DNA of 64,000 bases from FW021-bin31 sp964647485 (GCA_964647485.1 CAZYHV010000006.1:1-64000), one strand, 5' to 3'; positions 1-9,880 are shown, numbered from the stretch's first letter. The notes: generated by a model not told the origin, from the sequence alone. A program made the numbers and translations.

Positions 1-20
1 GGACGTTGCCATATTTATTA

Positions 21-57
21 AAAACCTTCGTTAATTATTTAACGAAGGTTTTTTTTT
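21..57 (+). terminator. Rho-independent terminator
   Basis: A perfect AT-rich stem (arm AAAACCTTCGTTAA, complementary arm TTAACGAAGGTTTT) with a short loop is followed by a run of T. It probably ends a gene left of the window; only a possible last few codons (stop near 19-21) lie inside. The rest of 58-307 is AT-rich and shows no convincing gene. Confidence 0.85.
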
Positions 58-307
58 ATGCCTTTCTCTTTTTATGTATGACGTTAAAGTTATTTTTTTT
101 TCTTAGATTAGCGTCTTTATTTCATCAAAATAATTATAGTATTGAATATTCCTATTTTTAGAAGTGGTACAAAAAATATATCTTCTATTCTTCAGTCCAT
201 TGTTTTTAGTGGATGCAATATTCGTTGCTATTTAATAATTATCTCATTTTGTCTATATAATACCTTGATTATCCCTTTTGAAAGGGAGAGGTTAATGATT
301 ATGTCTT

Positions 308-2173
308 ATGGAAAGAAGTCTGGTAGATCGATCCAAACGTGAGCTGTGGGGACATCCTGTAGGTCTCTACTTTTTATTTATGACCGAAATGTGGGAGCGT
401 TTCTCCTATTATGGTATGAGAGGCATTCTGGTCTTATATCTGGTTCAGGTGACCAACAGCGTGAATCCCGGTTTAGGATGGACACATGCCAATGCCCTAG
501 CTTTATATGGTTGGTACACCATGCTGGTTTATGTGGCATGTATTCCCGGAGGTATCATTGCAGATAAGTTGCTCGGACAGAAGGATACGGTACTTATTGG
601 AGGAATATTGCTTACATTAGGACATAGTATTCTTGCTGTTAAAGCCATGTGGGCGTTTTATACCGGATTAATCTTAATTGTATTGGGTGTAGGGCTTTTA
701 AAAGCCAATATCTCAACGATGGTGGGAGGACTGTATAAGAAAGGAGATATACGACGAGACAAAGGGTTCAGTATTTTTTATATGGGAATCAATTCAGGTT
801 CCTTAATGGCAACTTTAATTGTAGGATGGCTGGGGACTACCAAAGGCTGGCATGTTGGTTTCGGGGTGGCCGGAGTGGGTATGTTTGTGGGACTGCTTGT
901 TTATATTTGGGGTCGGCGATTCCTAAAAACCGTAGGAAACAGATTAACGAATAAAGAACAGGGGGAAGGAGCAACTTTTGCTGATTTGTTTAAAAACCTT
1001 TTAAAAACTAAACTACAGTTAGGTATAACCGGCTTATTGGTTATTTGCTCACTGTATTGGATGGTAGCCGAATCTGTTGCCTATGGATTGCTTTATGTAT
1101 TTATCAGTTTGGTTGTGGGCATGATGCTAATGATGTATAAGGACCTCGATACGAAGGTGATGAAAGACCGTTTCATCATTATTATCATCACGTTTTTGAT
1201 GACCATTGTCTTTTGGGCAGCTTATGAACAAGCAGGAGGTTTATTAACGATATATGCTTCTGAAAAAACCAATCGAATGGTGAATTGGTTAAACTTTAAA
1301 GTCCCGGCGCCATGGTTCCTTACATTTAACCCCATCTTTATTATTCTGTTTGCAGTTCCTGTTGCCGGTTTCTGGGCTGCCAGAAAGTTGAAAGGCCATC
1401 AGGCCAGTTCTATATATAAGATGGCAATGGGCATTATTATTATGGGGCTGGGTTTCCTTTTTATGGTTTTTGCCTCCTTACAATTTCAGAGTGCCGGATA
1501 CTCTGCGATGTTTTGGCTGATTCTCTGTTACTTTTTTAATACAATAGGAGAGTTAAGTTCATCTCCTGTTTCTTTGTCTTTTATTACCAAACTTTCTCCT
1601 GTAAAATATGGATCTATCATGATGGGATTATATTTTGCTGCAACAGGCTTTGGAAATAAAGTGGCAGGATTAGTAGGAGAACTTTCCCAGGGAGAGCCAA
1701 CTCAGATTGAACTGAAAGCTTCTAAACCGGAATTATCTCCTTATGTGAAGAACTTAGACTCTTTGCTTTTACAAAAACAAAATTTTGTTATTAATACTGC
1801 ATTGTACCCTCAGGATGGACAGTTTGAGGCGGTAGATACTGCTAATGGATCATCTGTACTTGGATTGATTGCATTCCGCTCTCATGTCGATGAGGAGGAT
1901 ATTATGAAGACTTTGAAAGAAAATGGGATTACAAAAGCCCATCCCTATCATGCTTCTTTTAAGTTTAAAATTGATCCCAATGCGAAAGAAGCAATTACTA
2001 AAGGGCAAATTAATTATGGGGGGGTGTTTATTATCGATGAAATCCAAACCAAACTAGAATTTCGAACTTTTGTTGGCATCACCATCTTTACCGTCTTGTT
2101 TGGTTTCTTGGTTATTGTCTTTATCAAGCCCATCAATCGTTTGACTCATGGTGTAGAAAAAGATGAGCATTGA
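308..2173 (+). CDS. POT/PTR2-family proton-coupled peptide transporter
   Basis: Inner-membrane major-facilitator protein of the proton-dependent oligopeptide transporter (POT/PTR2) family, expected to import di- and tripeptides with protons. The diagnostic ExxERFxYYG motif is at residues 27-36 and a PTR2-like FYMGINSGSL follows at about 155. At 621 aa it is longer than the usual 450-500 aa because a soluble segment (roughly residues 460-585) sits before the last membrane helix. The ATG at 308 is preceded by a purine-rich GGGAGAGG. An ATG at 301 is in another frame and soon stops. A second POT gene follows after about 30 bp, so the two are probably co-transcribed. Family is clear; exact substrate is not. 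Confidence 0.93.
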   Translation: MERSLVDRSKRELWGHPVGLYFLFMTEMWERFSYYGMRGILVLYLVQVTNSVNPGLGWTHANALALYGWYTMLVYVACIPGGIIADKLLGQKDTVLIGGILLTLGHSILAVKAMWAFYTGLILIVLGVGLLKANISTMVGGLYKKGDIRRDKGFSIFYMGINSGSLMATLIVGWLGTTKGWHVGFGVAGVGMFVGLLVYIWGRRFLKTVGNRLTNKEQGEGATFADLFKNLLKTKLQLGITGLLVICSLYWMVAESVAYGLLYVFISLVVGMMLMMYKDLDTKVMKDRFIIIIITFLMTIVFWAAYEQAGGLLTIYASEKTNRMVNWLNFKVPAPWFLTFNPIFIILFAVPVAGFWAARKLKGHQASSIYKMAMGIIIMGLGFLFMVFASLQFQSAGYSAMFWLILCYFFNTIGELSSSPVSLSFITKLSPVKYGSIMMGLYFAATGFGNKVAGLVGELSQGEPTQIELKASKPELSPYVKNLDSLLLQKQNFVINTALYPQDGQFEAVDTANGSSVLGLIAFRSHVDEEDIMKTLKENGITKAHPYHASFKFKIDPNAKEAITKGQINYGGVFIIDEIQTKLEFRTFVGITIFTVLFGFLVIVFIKPINRLTHGVEKDEH

Positions 2174-2205
2174 TTGGATATTAGGTATAAAAAAAATTGA
2201 ATATA

Positions 2206-4356
2206 ATGGCAACATCGGCATCTTCATCTTTTGATTCTTCTCGGGAACATGCAGTAATGGATCATAAAGTATTAGGACATCCTGCAGGTCTTTTTGTTCT
2301 CTTTTTTACAGAAATGTGGGAACGTTTTTCCTTCTACGGAATGCGGGTGTTATTAATTAACTTCCTGACCATGGCTATTATTGGAGTTAATCCGGGTTGG
2401 GAATGGACCATTGGTAGCGCTACCGCATTATATGGAACCTATGCTGCATTACTTTACCTAACACCTATCATCGGAGGGATGATTGCCGATAAATATATGG
2501 GGTATCGTTGGGCGGTGATTATCGGTAGTTCTGTTATGGCCTTAGGTCATGTTGCCATGGCGGTGGAAACACATACTTCGCTTTATATAGGGTTGGCTTT
2601 ACTGGTCATTGGAACAGGTTTTTTTAAACCCAATATGACTTCTATTATCTCTAAGATGTATGTTTATATGCCGGAAAAGGAGGATAGTGCTTATACCCTC
2701 TATTATATGGGGGTAAATGCCGGTGCCTTTTTTGGAATGATGCTTTGTGGATATCTTGGAGAACGTGTGGGATGGTCCTGGGGCTTTGGTCTGGCAGGTG
2801 TTTTTATGATTTTTGGTACCATTCAATTTATTTTTGGGAAAAAGATCTTCGGTGGCATTGGAGATCCTCCGAAAAAACTTGCTCAACAAGAAAAAGAGGC
2901 TGAACAACGATCTTCCGATAAAGAAAAACAAACGGTAGAAATAGAATCACAAGAAGAACACAAAAAGAAATTAAATCCATTTAAATGGATTGATATTCTC
3001 TTGATCATTGTAACTTCCGTAATTGGATTATTATATATCTTTAACGGACCTACCTCGGAAATAGGAAATTTTCACATCCTGCCAGAGAAGTTTCTTGTCT
3101 CCCCGGATTATCTATCCGGTGCTAACGTTGTTGTTCTTATTGGAATTGTATTATTTTTATATTTGATATTCAGCCGAATTTTCAGATATGGTAAAGTCGT
3201 GAGGGATCGCATGATTGCATTGGTTATTTTTGCTCTATTTACCATTGTTTTTTTTGGAGCTTTTGAACAGGCGGCTACTTCCATGATTACTTTTACTCGG
3301 GATTTTACTCAGCGGGTTTTAACGGGATCTGCAGCGACTATCTATAATGTCGTAAACACCTTATTGACGGTTGTCCCTTTGCTTATTGTAACCTGGGTAT
3401 TGTATGTTCTCAATAAGAAGTCTTTTATGAAAATTCCCATCAGCAATATTGTTCTATCTTTATGTTTTGCTTTGATGTGGGTATTGGTAATATGGATGTT
3501 GTATCAGAATTTCTCTTCCAGATCTTATGAAGTAAAATATCAGGCGGTTGCTGTACAAAAAACAGGTGAGAATGGTCAAAAAAAGACGGTATATGAACCG
3601 ATTACCAAAGCCCGCCCTTTAAAGAAAGGAGAAACGGCAGTCACCAGGGAGTTACAAATTGCTTCTAGCGAAGACCTTCAAAAAGGACAGAAAGTCTGGG
3701 CGCATCTTGAACTGGGGAAATACAAATATTTAAACCAAGAAAAGAAAAATGAATTAGTGCAAGAATATAAAAAAGTAGATCGTCCTTCTGAGATTGTACA
3801 GGGAAAAATAGTGGAAGAAAAGGACAATGAAGTAGAAATTACAGTCTCTTGGTTCAGTATCCTTAATTCTTTCTTTATTATTGCTTTTTCTACGCTTTTT
3901 TCCAAATGGTGGGAGAGTAAATATAATCCTTCAGCAGCCGTGAAGTATGGGTTGGGGTTGATCCTTATGGGCGTTGGGTTTTTAGCTCTTGCTTTTGGAG
4001 CCCGGGTTATTCCTCAAGGTACTGCTCCCGGCATGATTAGAGTGAGCATGATCTGGCTGATTTTACTTTATTTGTTTAATACGTTGGGCGAATTATGCTT
4101 ATCTCCGGTAGGATTGTCTTATTTGAGTAAATTGGTGCCTACCCGAATGATAGCCTTTATGTTTGGTATGTGGTATTTGGCAATTGCTATAGGCAATTAT
4201 TTAGCGGCTAAATTAGGAGGTATGTCAGAACAAATTCAACATAATCATGGAATGCCGACTTTCTTCTTGATTTTTGCTATTATTCCGATAGGATTAGGAG
4301 TTATAGCCATTTTTCTCAATCCTTTGTTAAAACGGCTTATGCATGGCGTGAAATAA
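2206..4356 (+). CDS. POT/PTR2-family proton-coupled peptide transporter, long form
   Basis: Second POT-family peptide symporter, a diverged paralogue of the gene just upstream. The EMWERFSFYG motif is at residues 36-45 and YYMGVNAGAFFG corresponds to the PTR2 signature. Hydrophobic segments cover most of the protein. Two non-membrane parts stand out: a charged linker at about 218-257 and an insert at about 431-543, rich in K and E, before the last helices. This gives 716 aa, well above the family norm. I chose the ATG at 2206; a TTG three codons upstream is possible. Probably in one operon with the first transporter and the following small gene. Confidence 0.92.
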   Translation: MATSASSSFDSSREHAVMDHKVLGHPAGLFVLFFTEMWERFSFYGMRVLLINFLTMAIIGVNPGWEWTIGSATALYGTYAALLYLTPIIGGMIADKYMGYRWAVIIGSSVMALGHVAMAVETHTSLYIGLALLVIGTGFFKPNMTSIISKMYVYMPEKEDSAYTLYYMGVNAGAFFGMMLCGYLGERVGWSWGFGLAGVFMIFGTIQFIFGKKIFGGIGDPPKKLAQQEKEAEQRSSDKEKQTVEIESQEEHKKKLNPFKWIDILLIIVTSVIGLLYIFNGPTSEIGNFHILPEKFLVSPDYLSGANVVVLIGIVLFLYLIFSRIFRYGKVVRDRMIALVIFALFTIVFFGAFEQAATSMITFTRDFTQRVLTGSAATIYNVVNTLLTVVPLLIVTWVLYVLNKKSFMKIPISNIVLSLCFALMWVLVIWMLYQNFSSRSYEVKYQAVAVQKTGENGQKKTVYEPITKARPLKKGETAVTRELQIASSEDLQKGQKVWAHLELGKYKYLNQEKKNELVQEYKKVDRPSEIVQGKIVEEKDNEVEITVSWFSILNSFFIIAFSTLFSKWWESKYNPSAAVKYGLGLILMGVGFLALAFGARVIPQGTAPGMIRVSMIWLILLYLFNTLGELCLSPVGLSYLSKLVPTRMIAFMFGMWYLAIAIGNYLAAKLGGMSEQIQHNHGMPTFFLIFAIIPIGLGVIAIFLNPLLKRLMHGVK

Positions 4357-4366
4357 TGATTATGTG

Positions 4367-5203
4367 ATGTTTAAACAACTGGACTTATTTGAAAATAAAA
4401 ACCTGGTCTCTGGAATTAATTCATTGAACGAATTAAAATGGGAGGAAGGAGTGCAATTTTTAAGGAAGGCCAAGGTTTTTCAGGAAGAAGATAAAATATA
4501 CATAGAAAAAGGGATAGAAACGGCTATTTATTGGAGGGAGAAGCTAGAAGGACTTAATGAAGAAGAACAAATTCAAAATACGCTAAAAGAGGTATTGGTT
4601 GCATATAAAGAATTTGAATTTGTAAATCGGTTGGAAACTGTCAGGAAGGAAATAGGGAGATGCCTGGTAGATCAATGGATTGTGAAAGGAGACTTAGACT
4701 ACGATTTAACGATTCAACTTTTCACCTTGTTAATGAAGAATGCGGATTATGGATATAGTGAAAAGTTAATAGCTGCATATTTGCAAAAGAGCAACTCCAA
4801 GAGATTAAAAATATATTATTTATTGGGACAGACAGAATGGTTTCAGGGGCATGAAGGACGAGCAAAAAAGCATTATTTACAGGCTTTTTTGTATTATCCT
4901 GATCGGCTGATGCTGCATTATGTGAAATCTAAGGAATTAAAAGCCTTGGCAGAACGGTATCCTCTTTATCTGGTTCCTGCTTATGCCTGGTTAGAAGGGA
5001 AAGCTCATTTCGTAACGACAGAAGACTCCTTTCAAGCATTTGATGAAAAACATGAGACTGCATTAAAAGCTTATAATTTGTTGAAAGAATGTCATACAGC
5101 TTTAAAAGCCAAAAAAGATCCCCTTCCCTATCGTAAAGAGTTAAAAAAGATCTCTCCAGAAATTTTTGAAGTCTATTTGAGGAATTTGAGAAAAGACTCC
5201 TAG
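4367..5203 (+). CDS. Hypothetical protein, possible TPR-like helical repeat
   Basis: I do not recognise a named family. The 278-aa product is soluble, rich in Lys and Glu, with no signal peptide or membrane segment. The part around residues 145-185 (YYLLGQTEWFQGHEGRAKKH) has the spacing of a tetratricopeptide repeat, so a helical protein-binding role is possible. It starts 10 bp after the second POT transporter and is probably in its operon. A GTG at 4364 directly precedes the chosen ATG. The gene converges on the antiporter gene downstream. Confidence 0.75.
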   Translation: MFKQLDLFENKNLVSGINSLNELKWEEGVQFLRKAKVFQEEDKIYIEKGIETAIYWREKLEGLNEEEQIQNTLKEVLVAYKEFEFVNRLETVRKEIGRCLVDQWIVKGDLDYDLTIQLFTLLMKNADYGYSEKLIAAYLQKSNSKRLKIYYLLGQTEWFQGHEGRAKKHYLQAFLYYPDRLMLHYVKSKELKALAERYPLYLVPAYAWLEGKAHFVTTEDSFQAFDEKHETALKAYNLLKECHTALKAKKDPLPYRKELKKISPEIFEVYLRNLRKDS

Positions 5204-5263
5204 ATATTTATCCCTATTATTCATCACGGTTTATAAGATGTATCGCTGTTTGTTTGTAAGCCT

Positions 5264-7450
5264 CTATTCTTTTTCCTCTTCTTCCTTTCCTTCTTCCTTG
5301 TCATTTGGATGTAACATTCTTTTAACAGCTCTGCTTAGTCGGGTAAAGTTTTCTAACTGTTCCTGAATTGGTAATAGATTGATGTCATCCGGATGTAGGG
5401 TCTGTTGAACGGTCATGGTTTTTTGTTCCGGATACATGAGAATAAAGTTGAACTTTGAGAAGTATTTATTCAGTTTAGAGGGGATATAATCCAAATAGGG
5501 CTCATAGGAGATGGTCTTCTTTCTGGCGCTGACAATAAACAACAAATCATTCTTGGTCATTTTCTTATTAATGAGGTATAAATCTTCCAAATAATTGAGC
5601 AAATGATGTTGCACTTTTACGGAAGATTTGATTTCATCTAATTCTTGGATAAAGATTTTGTGTGTCTTTTCAGTACAATAAAGATCCAGAGATACACCGG
5701 ATTCGATAGCAATGGCGTTTATTTTTTCTACGATATGATTAAATCCGATTTCATATTCTGCGTGTTTAGGTAAAACAATACGCATTCTGTTTGCCGTATT
5801 GATCGGTTGGACAAAGTGTGTGATGTAAATATTTTTCCAGACGTTTCCTGTTAATGAGCCCACCGTTGTTCCAAAGAGTCGGTCAATAGCACTTATCTTT
5901 TTACTCCATCCCATGACAAGATCCGTCGCCGTGATTTCTTTCATGGCGCGGGAGATCCCACTGACTATACTCAAGTCTATTCTTGTAATTGATTTTACAT
6001 TACTATCCGATCCGGAAGCATGCTTGGCAACATCTTCCTGCATTTTATTGCTCTTTGGCACGTAGTCTTCTGCTTTGGAATTGTCTTTCACAATCGTGAG
6101 TGAATAGATAGGATCAGGAGACTTTTTGTTCTTTAGCATGACCGCAAAATCTATTAATTTTTCAATTGTATCCGGGTTGGAAATGGGGACGAGTATGCGT
6201 TCCTGTTCTTCCTCCTTCCTATCGGGAGCTACTTCATTTTCTTCCAGTGCCAGTTTACGACCCGAACTTTCTGTGATAAAAGAGGAGATCAAACAGGTAA
6301 TGAGAATGAGGATAATGGTTCCATTTAAGACGGTCTCATCGATAATTCCGATTTGATACCCTACTAATATAACCGCCAAGGTTGCAGCTGCCCTTGCTGT
6401 CGTCAGACCAAACAGAACATTCCTCTGAATTTTAGAATAATTAAATAATTTCTGAGTAATCCAGGCTGCAATCCATTTCCCTCCTATTGCAACAAGGAGT
6501 AAAACACCGGCTAAAATAAGTACACTTGGTCCATTTAAAAAGGCTTTCAGATCTACCCGCATCCCTACACTAATTAAAAAGAAAGGAATGAATATCGTAT
6601 TGCCGACAAATTCAATGCGGTTCATTAATGGAGAAGTGGCAGGAATTAGACGGTTTAAAGCCAGTCCGGCCATGAATGCACCAATAATGGCTTCCATCCC
6701 GGCTAATTCAGCCAGTAGTCCCGCAAAAAATACCATGGCCAAAACGAAGATATATTGTGTCGTGTTATCTTCTTTGATATTTTTGAAAAACCAGCGACCC
6801 ACGGGAGGGAATACCAAAAATACAAAAAGAACAAAAATGATGATTGATATGACCAACTGAATCCAGAAGGCTTGATTAAGGGTACCTTCCTGAGCTCCGG
6901 TGATGACAGCTAGAAGAAGAAGAACCAAGGTGTCTGTGATGATAGTCCCTCCGATAGCAATGGTGACCGCCTCATTTTTTGTAATCCCTAATTTACTGGT
7001 AATCGGATAGGCTACCAGGGTGTGTGTAGCAAACATACTGGAAATAAGGGCGGAAGCCATTATATCAAAATGAAAAACATAATGACAAGCAATTACTCCA
7101 ATGCCGAAAGGAATAGAAAAAGTTAGTAATCCAAAAAAGATACTCTTATTTTTACTTTTTCGAAATTCATTCATTTCCAAATCTAATCCTGCCTGGAACA
7201 TGAGATAAAGCAACCCTACCATTCCAAAAAGCTTGATACTACTGTCGAAAGCCAGAATCTTAAATCCATCCGGACCAATCGCAACTCCTGCAATAATAAG
7301 CCCAATAATACTCGGAATCCTAAGTTTCCTCAATAGGATAGGAGCCAATAGGATAATCGCCAACACTACCGAGAAGATTAAAACCGGATCTTCAAAAGGG
7401 AGATTGAAGTTGATATTTAGCAATTGAAATGTAATGGGTATATTAAACAT
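5264..7450 (-). CDS. Cation:proton antiporter (CPA2/Kef type) with Usp-like C-terminal region
   Basis: Inner-membrane sodium or potassium/proton antiporter. Residues of about 20-400 form a Na_H_Exchanger domain with 11-13 hydrophobic helices, including the conserved LLYLMFQAGLDLEM and EAIIGAFMAGLALNR stretches typical of CPA2 proteins. Residues of about 405-728 are cytosolic and look like two weak universal-stress-protein-type halves, ending in a highly acidic tail. Length (728 aa) fits the antiporter-plus-Usp arrangement common in Bacteroidota. Its role is pH and cation homeostasis. The ion cannot be assigned from sequence. Convergent with the gene at 4367; divergent from clpS. Confidence 0.88.
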   Translation of the reverse strand: MFNIPITFQLLNINFNLPFEDPVLIFSVVLAIILLAPILLRKLRIPSIIGLIIAGVAIGPDGFKILAFDSSIKLFGMVGLLYLMFQAGLDLEMNEFRKSKNKSIFFGLLTFSIPFGIGVIACHYVFHFDIMASALISSMFATHTLVAYPITSKLGITKNEAVTIAIGGTIITDTLVLLLLAVITGAQEGTLNQAFWIQLVISIIIFVLFVFLVFPPVGRWFFKNIKEDNTTQYIFVLAMVFFAGLLAELAGMEAIIGAFMAGLALNRLIPATSPLMNRIEFVGNTIFIPFFLISVGMRVDLKAFLNGPSVLILAGVLLLVAIGGKWIAAWITQKLFNYSKIQRNVLFGLTTARAAATLAVILVGYQIGIIDETVLNGTIILILITCLISSFITESSGRKLALEENEVAPDRKEEEQERILVPISNPDTIEKLIDFAVMLKNKKSPDPIYSLTIVKDNSKAEDYVPKSNKMQEDVAKHASGSDSNVKSITRIDLSIVSGISRAMKEITATDLVMGWSKKISAIDRLFGTTVGSLTGNVWKNIYITHFVQPINTANRMRIVLPKHAEYEIGFNHIVEKINAIAIESGVSLDLYCTEKTHKIFIQELDEIKSSVKVQHHLLNYLEDLYLINKKMTKNDLLFIVSARKKTISYEPYLDYIPSKLNKYFSKFNFILMYPEQKTMTVQQTLHPDDINLLPIQEQLENFTRLSRAVKRMLHPNDKEEGKEEEEKE

Positions 7451-7596
7451 ATTTTAACTTCGAGTGAAAACAGTTGTTTCACAGGTAATAATATACAAAT
7501 ATGGAAAAAAATATGCTTTTCCCTCTTTTCTTTAACATTTATTTTTAGAATCTTTTTTACTTCTCTCAAAAAGCTTTTGGGGATGGAAGCCCTCTT

Positions 7597-7626
7597 TTTG
7601 CTTTCAAAGGGATTGTTGTAACTTTG
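7597..7626 (+). promoter_or_regulatory. Candidate Bacteroidota promoter for clpS
   Basis: TTTG at 7597-7600 and TAACTTTG at 7619-7626 fit the -33/-7 consensus TTTG and TAnnTTTG, with an 18-bp spacer, slightly short. The -7 box ends only 5 bp before the clpS ATG, so the transcript would be almost leaderless. Confidence 0.45.
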
Positions 7627-7631
7627 TTGAA

Positions 7632-7937
7632 ATGGTATGCAATTCGCAAAAGCATCAGAAACAAGAGGATTTGGAGACGGTATTGTCGAATCTATCGGAT
7701 TATTATCACAGCCTGGTCGTATGGAATGATGATGTCAATACCTTTGATTGGGTTATTAAGTGTCTGGTAGAGATTTGTGATCATAGTCCGGAGCAGGCAG
7801 AGCAATGTGCCTTTTTTATCCATTTTAGAGGAAAATATGCGGTGAAGGAAGATGCATTAGAAACGTTACGTCCTATGCGAGAAGCCTTAACCGAAAGAGG
7901 ACTTTCCGCCACTATTGAGTCTGATCATGAGGAATAA
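7632..7937 (+). CDS. clpS: ATP-dependent Clp protease adaptor protein ClpS
   Basis: Cytosolic adaptor that binds the ClpA/ClpC N-domain and delivers N-degron substrates to ClpAP-type proteases. The ClpS core is clear: VVWNDDVNTFDWVIKCL at about 29-45 (family N-D-D-x-x-T-x-x-x-V motif), then helices ending in ALTERGLSATIE. Length of 101 aa is normal. A start codon further downstream would cut into the conserved core, so the ATG at 7632 is kept although little 5-prime leader is available. It is monocistronic or reads towards the metal transporter 65 bp downstream. Confidence 0.93.
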   Translation: MVCNSQKHQKQEDLETVLSNLSDYYHSLVVWNDDVNTFDWVIKCLVEICDHSPEQAEQCAFFIHFRGKYAVKEDALETLRPMREALTERGLSATIESDHEE

Positions 7938-7948
7938 AAAGATTATAG

Positions 7949-7988
7949 AAATATTATTTTACAAATACTAAAATAATATTTAGTTTTG
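7949..7988 (+). promoter_or_regulatory. Perfect 13-bp inverted repeat overlapping the mntH -7 box
   Basis: AAATATTATTTTA (7949-7961) and its exact reverse complement (7969-7981) flank a 7-bp spacer. The last T of the palindrome is the first base of TAGTTTTG (7981-7988), which fits the -7 box TAnnTTTG. The site precedes a metal-transporter gene whose neighbour is a DtxR-family regulator, so it is a good operator candidate. It could instead be the hairpin that ends clpS transcription. A clear -33 box is not seen. Confidence 0.6.
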
Positions 7989-8002
7989 CCTAAAAAGTAA
8001 AA

Positions 8003-9880
8003 ATGTCTAATCCATCTGATTCTTCATTAAGTGAAGTCCACGAGTCGGTAGATATTCGAAAGAAAAAGGGGTGGTTTCGGAAACTTCTCGCTTTTTCCGG
8101 TCCGGCTTATTTGGTAGGGGTCGGTTATATGGATCCCGGGAATTGGGCGACAGATCTGGCAGGAGGAAGTCAGTTTGGGTATCAATTGATTTGGGTTATT
8201 CTGATGAGTAATGCCATGGCTTTACTTTTACAAAGCCTTTCTGCCCGTTTGGGAATCGTCAGAGGAAGAGATTTAGCACAAGCCAATCGGGAAACCTATC
8301 CCCCCTTTGTCAATTTTGTACTTTATGTGTTAGCTGAGTTGGCCATTGCTGCAACAGATTTAGCAGAAGTTATTGGGATGGCTGTTGGATTGCAGCTGTT
8401 ATTTCACATGCCTCTATTGATTGGAATTTGTTTGACTGCTTTAGATACTTTTATTCTTTTGGCATTACAAAAAGTAGGAATCAGGAAAATAGAAGCTGTT
8501 ATTTTGGCTTTGATAGCGGTGATTGGTTTCTCTTTGTTGTGGGAAATATTTTTATCCAAACCGGATTGGGGGGATGTTGCAGCCGGATTTATACCTTCTG
8601 TTCCTAATCATACTGCCTTATATATAGCGATCGGTATTATTGGAGCTACCGTCATGCCTCATAATCTGTATTTACATTCCGCATTGGTACAAACGAGGAA
8701 AATTGAAAAGGAGCATAAGAGTATTCGCCAGGCATTACGAATGAATGTAACAGACAGTGCTTTTGCATTGAATTTGGCCTTCTTTGTGAATGCCGGACTT
8801 TTGATTTTGGCAGGCGCTGCCTTTTTTACCAGTGGAAATACACAGGTAGCAGAATTGGAAGATGCGTATAAGCTGTTAAAGCCATTGTTAGGCAATGAGC
8901 TGGCTCCTATTATGTTTGCGGTTGCTTTAATCGCCGCCGGGCAAAGTTCGACGGTTACCGGTACTTTGGCTGGACAAATTGTTATGGAGGGCTATTTGCG
9001 TTTACGAATCAGCCCCTGGATGAGGAGATTAATAACCCGTTTAGCTGCGATCATTCCTGCCATTTTGGTGGTTGTTATTTCTGGAGAGAAAAGTGTAGGA
9101 GAATTATTAATTTTTAGTCAGGTTCTCTTAAGTCTACAACTTGGATTTGCCATTATCCCTCTTATTCATTTTGTCAGTGATAAGAAAACGATGGGACGAT
9201 ATGCTATTAAATGGTATACGAAAATGCTAGCTTGGGGAATCACGATCATCCTTGTTCTTTTAAATTTAAAGCTTGTTTCAGAAGAGGTAAAAGGAGTCTT
9301 TTTAGAAGGGAATCTTTGGACAAAATATTTGTTATTAGTGCTGGTCATCGCTTTACTTGTGTTATTAGTTTATACTTTTATATTTCCGATGACGGCCAAA
9401 CATCGTCAGGCACAATCTGCCAATATACATCAACGAAAATCAGCTTTGCCGCGAATAGAAAATATAAAGAAGCCAAAGTATCGAAAAGTAGCTTTGGCAT
9501 TGGATTTTAGTGAGACAGACGGGGATATTATATCTAATGCTCTTGCACAAGGAGATGAAGAAACAGAATATATTCTAATACATATTACCGAAAGTGCCTC
9601 TGCCAGAACCTTAGGTACGGAGAGTGCTGATTATGAAACCCGACAGGATAAAGAACAATTGGATATTTATGTTGATTTATTAAAGGAAAAAGGGATTAAA
9701 TCTTCTGCAGTTTTAGGACATTCCAAAAGAGGAAAAAATATCGTCAAGATTGTCCATCGAGAACATGTTGATTTAGTAGTCATGAGCGGACATGGACATA
9801 CCGGGTTTAAAGATTGGCTTTATGGAGAAACTGTTAATTATGTTCGTCATCATGCCAAAGCTCCGGTATTGATTGTGTAG
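8003..9880 (+). CDS. mntH: Nramp-family divalent metal (Mn/Fe) transporter fused to a universal stress domain
   Basis: Inner-membrane proton-coupled importer of Mn(II) and possibly Fe(II). The helix-1 metal motif DPGN is at residues 44-47 and the helix-6 MPH motif at 218-220, both metal-coordinating in Nramp proteins. Residues 1 to about 450 are the transporter. About 490-625 are a UspA domain ending in the typical G-x-x-G-(9)-G-(S/T) type nucleotide segment (SGHGHTGFKDWLYGETVNYV). Bacterial MntH alone is near 410 aa, so the 625-aa size reflects the fusion. The 3-prime end overlaps the convergent DtxR-type regulator gene by 47 bp. A long palindrome sits at its promoter. Confidence 0.93.
   Translation: MSNPSDSSLSEVHESVDIRKKKGWFRKLLAFSGPAYLVGVGYMDPGNWATDLAGGSQFGYQLIWVILMSNAMALLLQSLSARLGIVRGRDLAQANRETYPPFVNFVLYVLAELAIAATDLAEVIGMAVGLQLLFHMPLLIGICLTALDTFILLALQKVGIRKIEAVILALIAVIGFSLLWEIFLSKPDWGDVAAGFIPSVPNHTALYIAIGIIGATVMPHNLYLHSALVQTRKIEKEHKSIRQALRMNVTDSAFALNLAFFVNAGLLILAGAAFFTSGNTQVAELEDAYKLLKPLLGNELAPIMFAVALIAAGQSSTVTGTLAGQIVMEGYLRLRISPWMRRLITRLAAIIPAILVVVISGEKSVGELLIFSQVLLSLQLGFAIIPLIHFVSDKKTMGRYAIKWYTKMLAWGITIILVLLNLKLVSEEVKGVFLEGNLWTKYLLLVLVIALLVLLVYTFIFPMTAKHRQAQSANIHQRKSALPRIENIKKPKYRKVALALDFSETDGDIISNALAQGDEETEYILIHITESASARTLGTESADYETRQDKEQLDIYVDLLKEKGIKSSAVLGHSKRGKNIVKIVHREHVDLVVMSGHGHTGFKDWLYGETVNYVRHHAKAPVLIV

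Noticed and set aside
142..342. 66-codon plus-strand frame
   Set aside because: Overlaps the POT gene start in another frame and has no recognisable domain or start signal.
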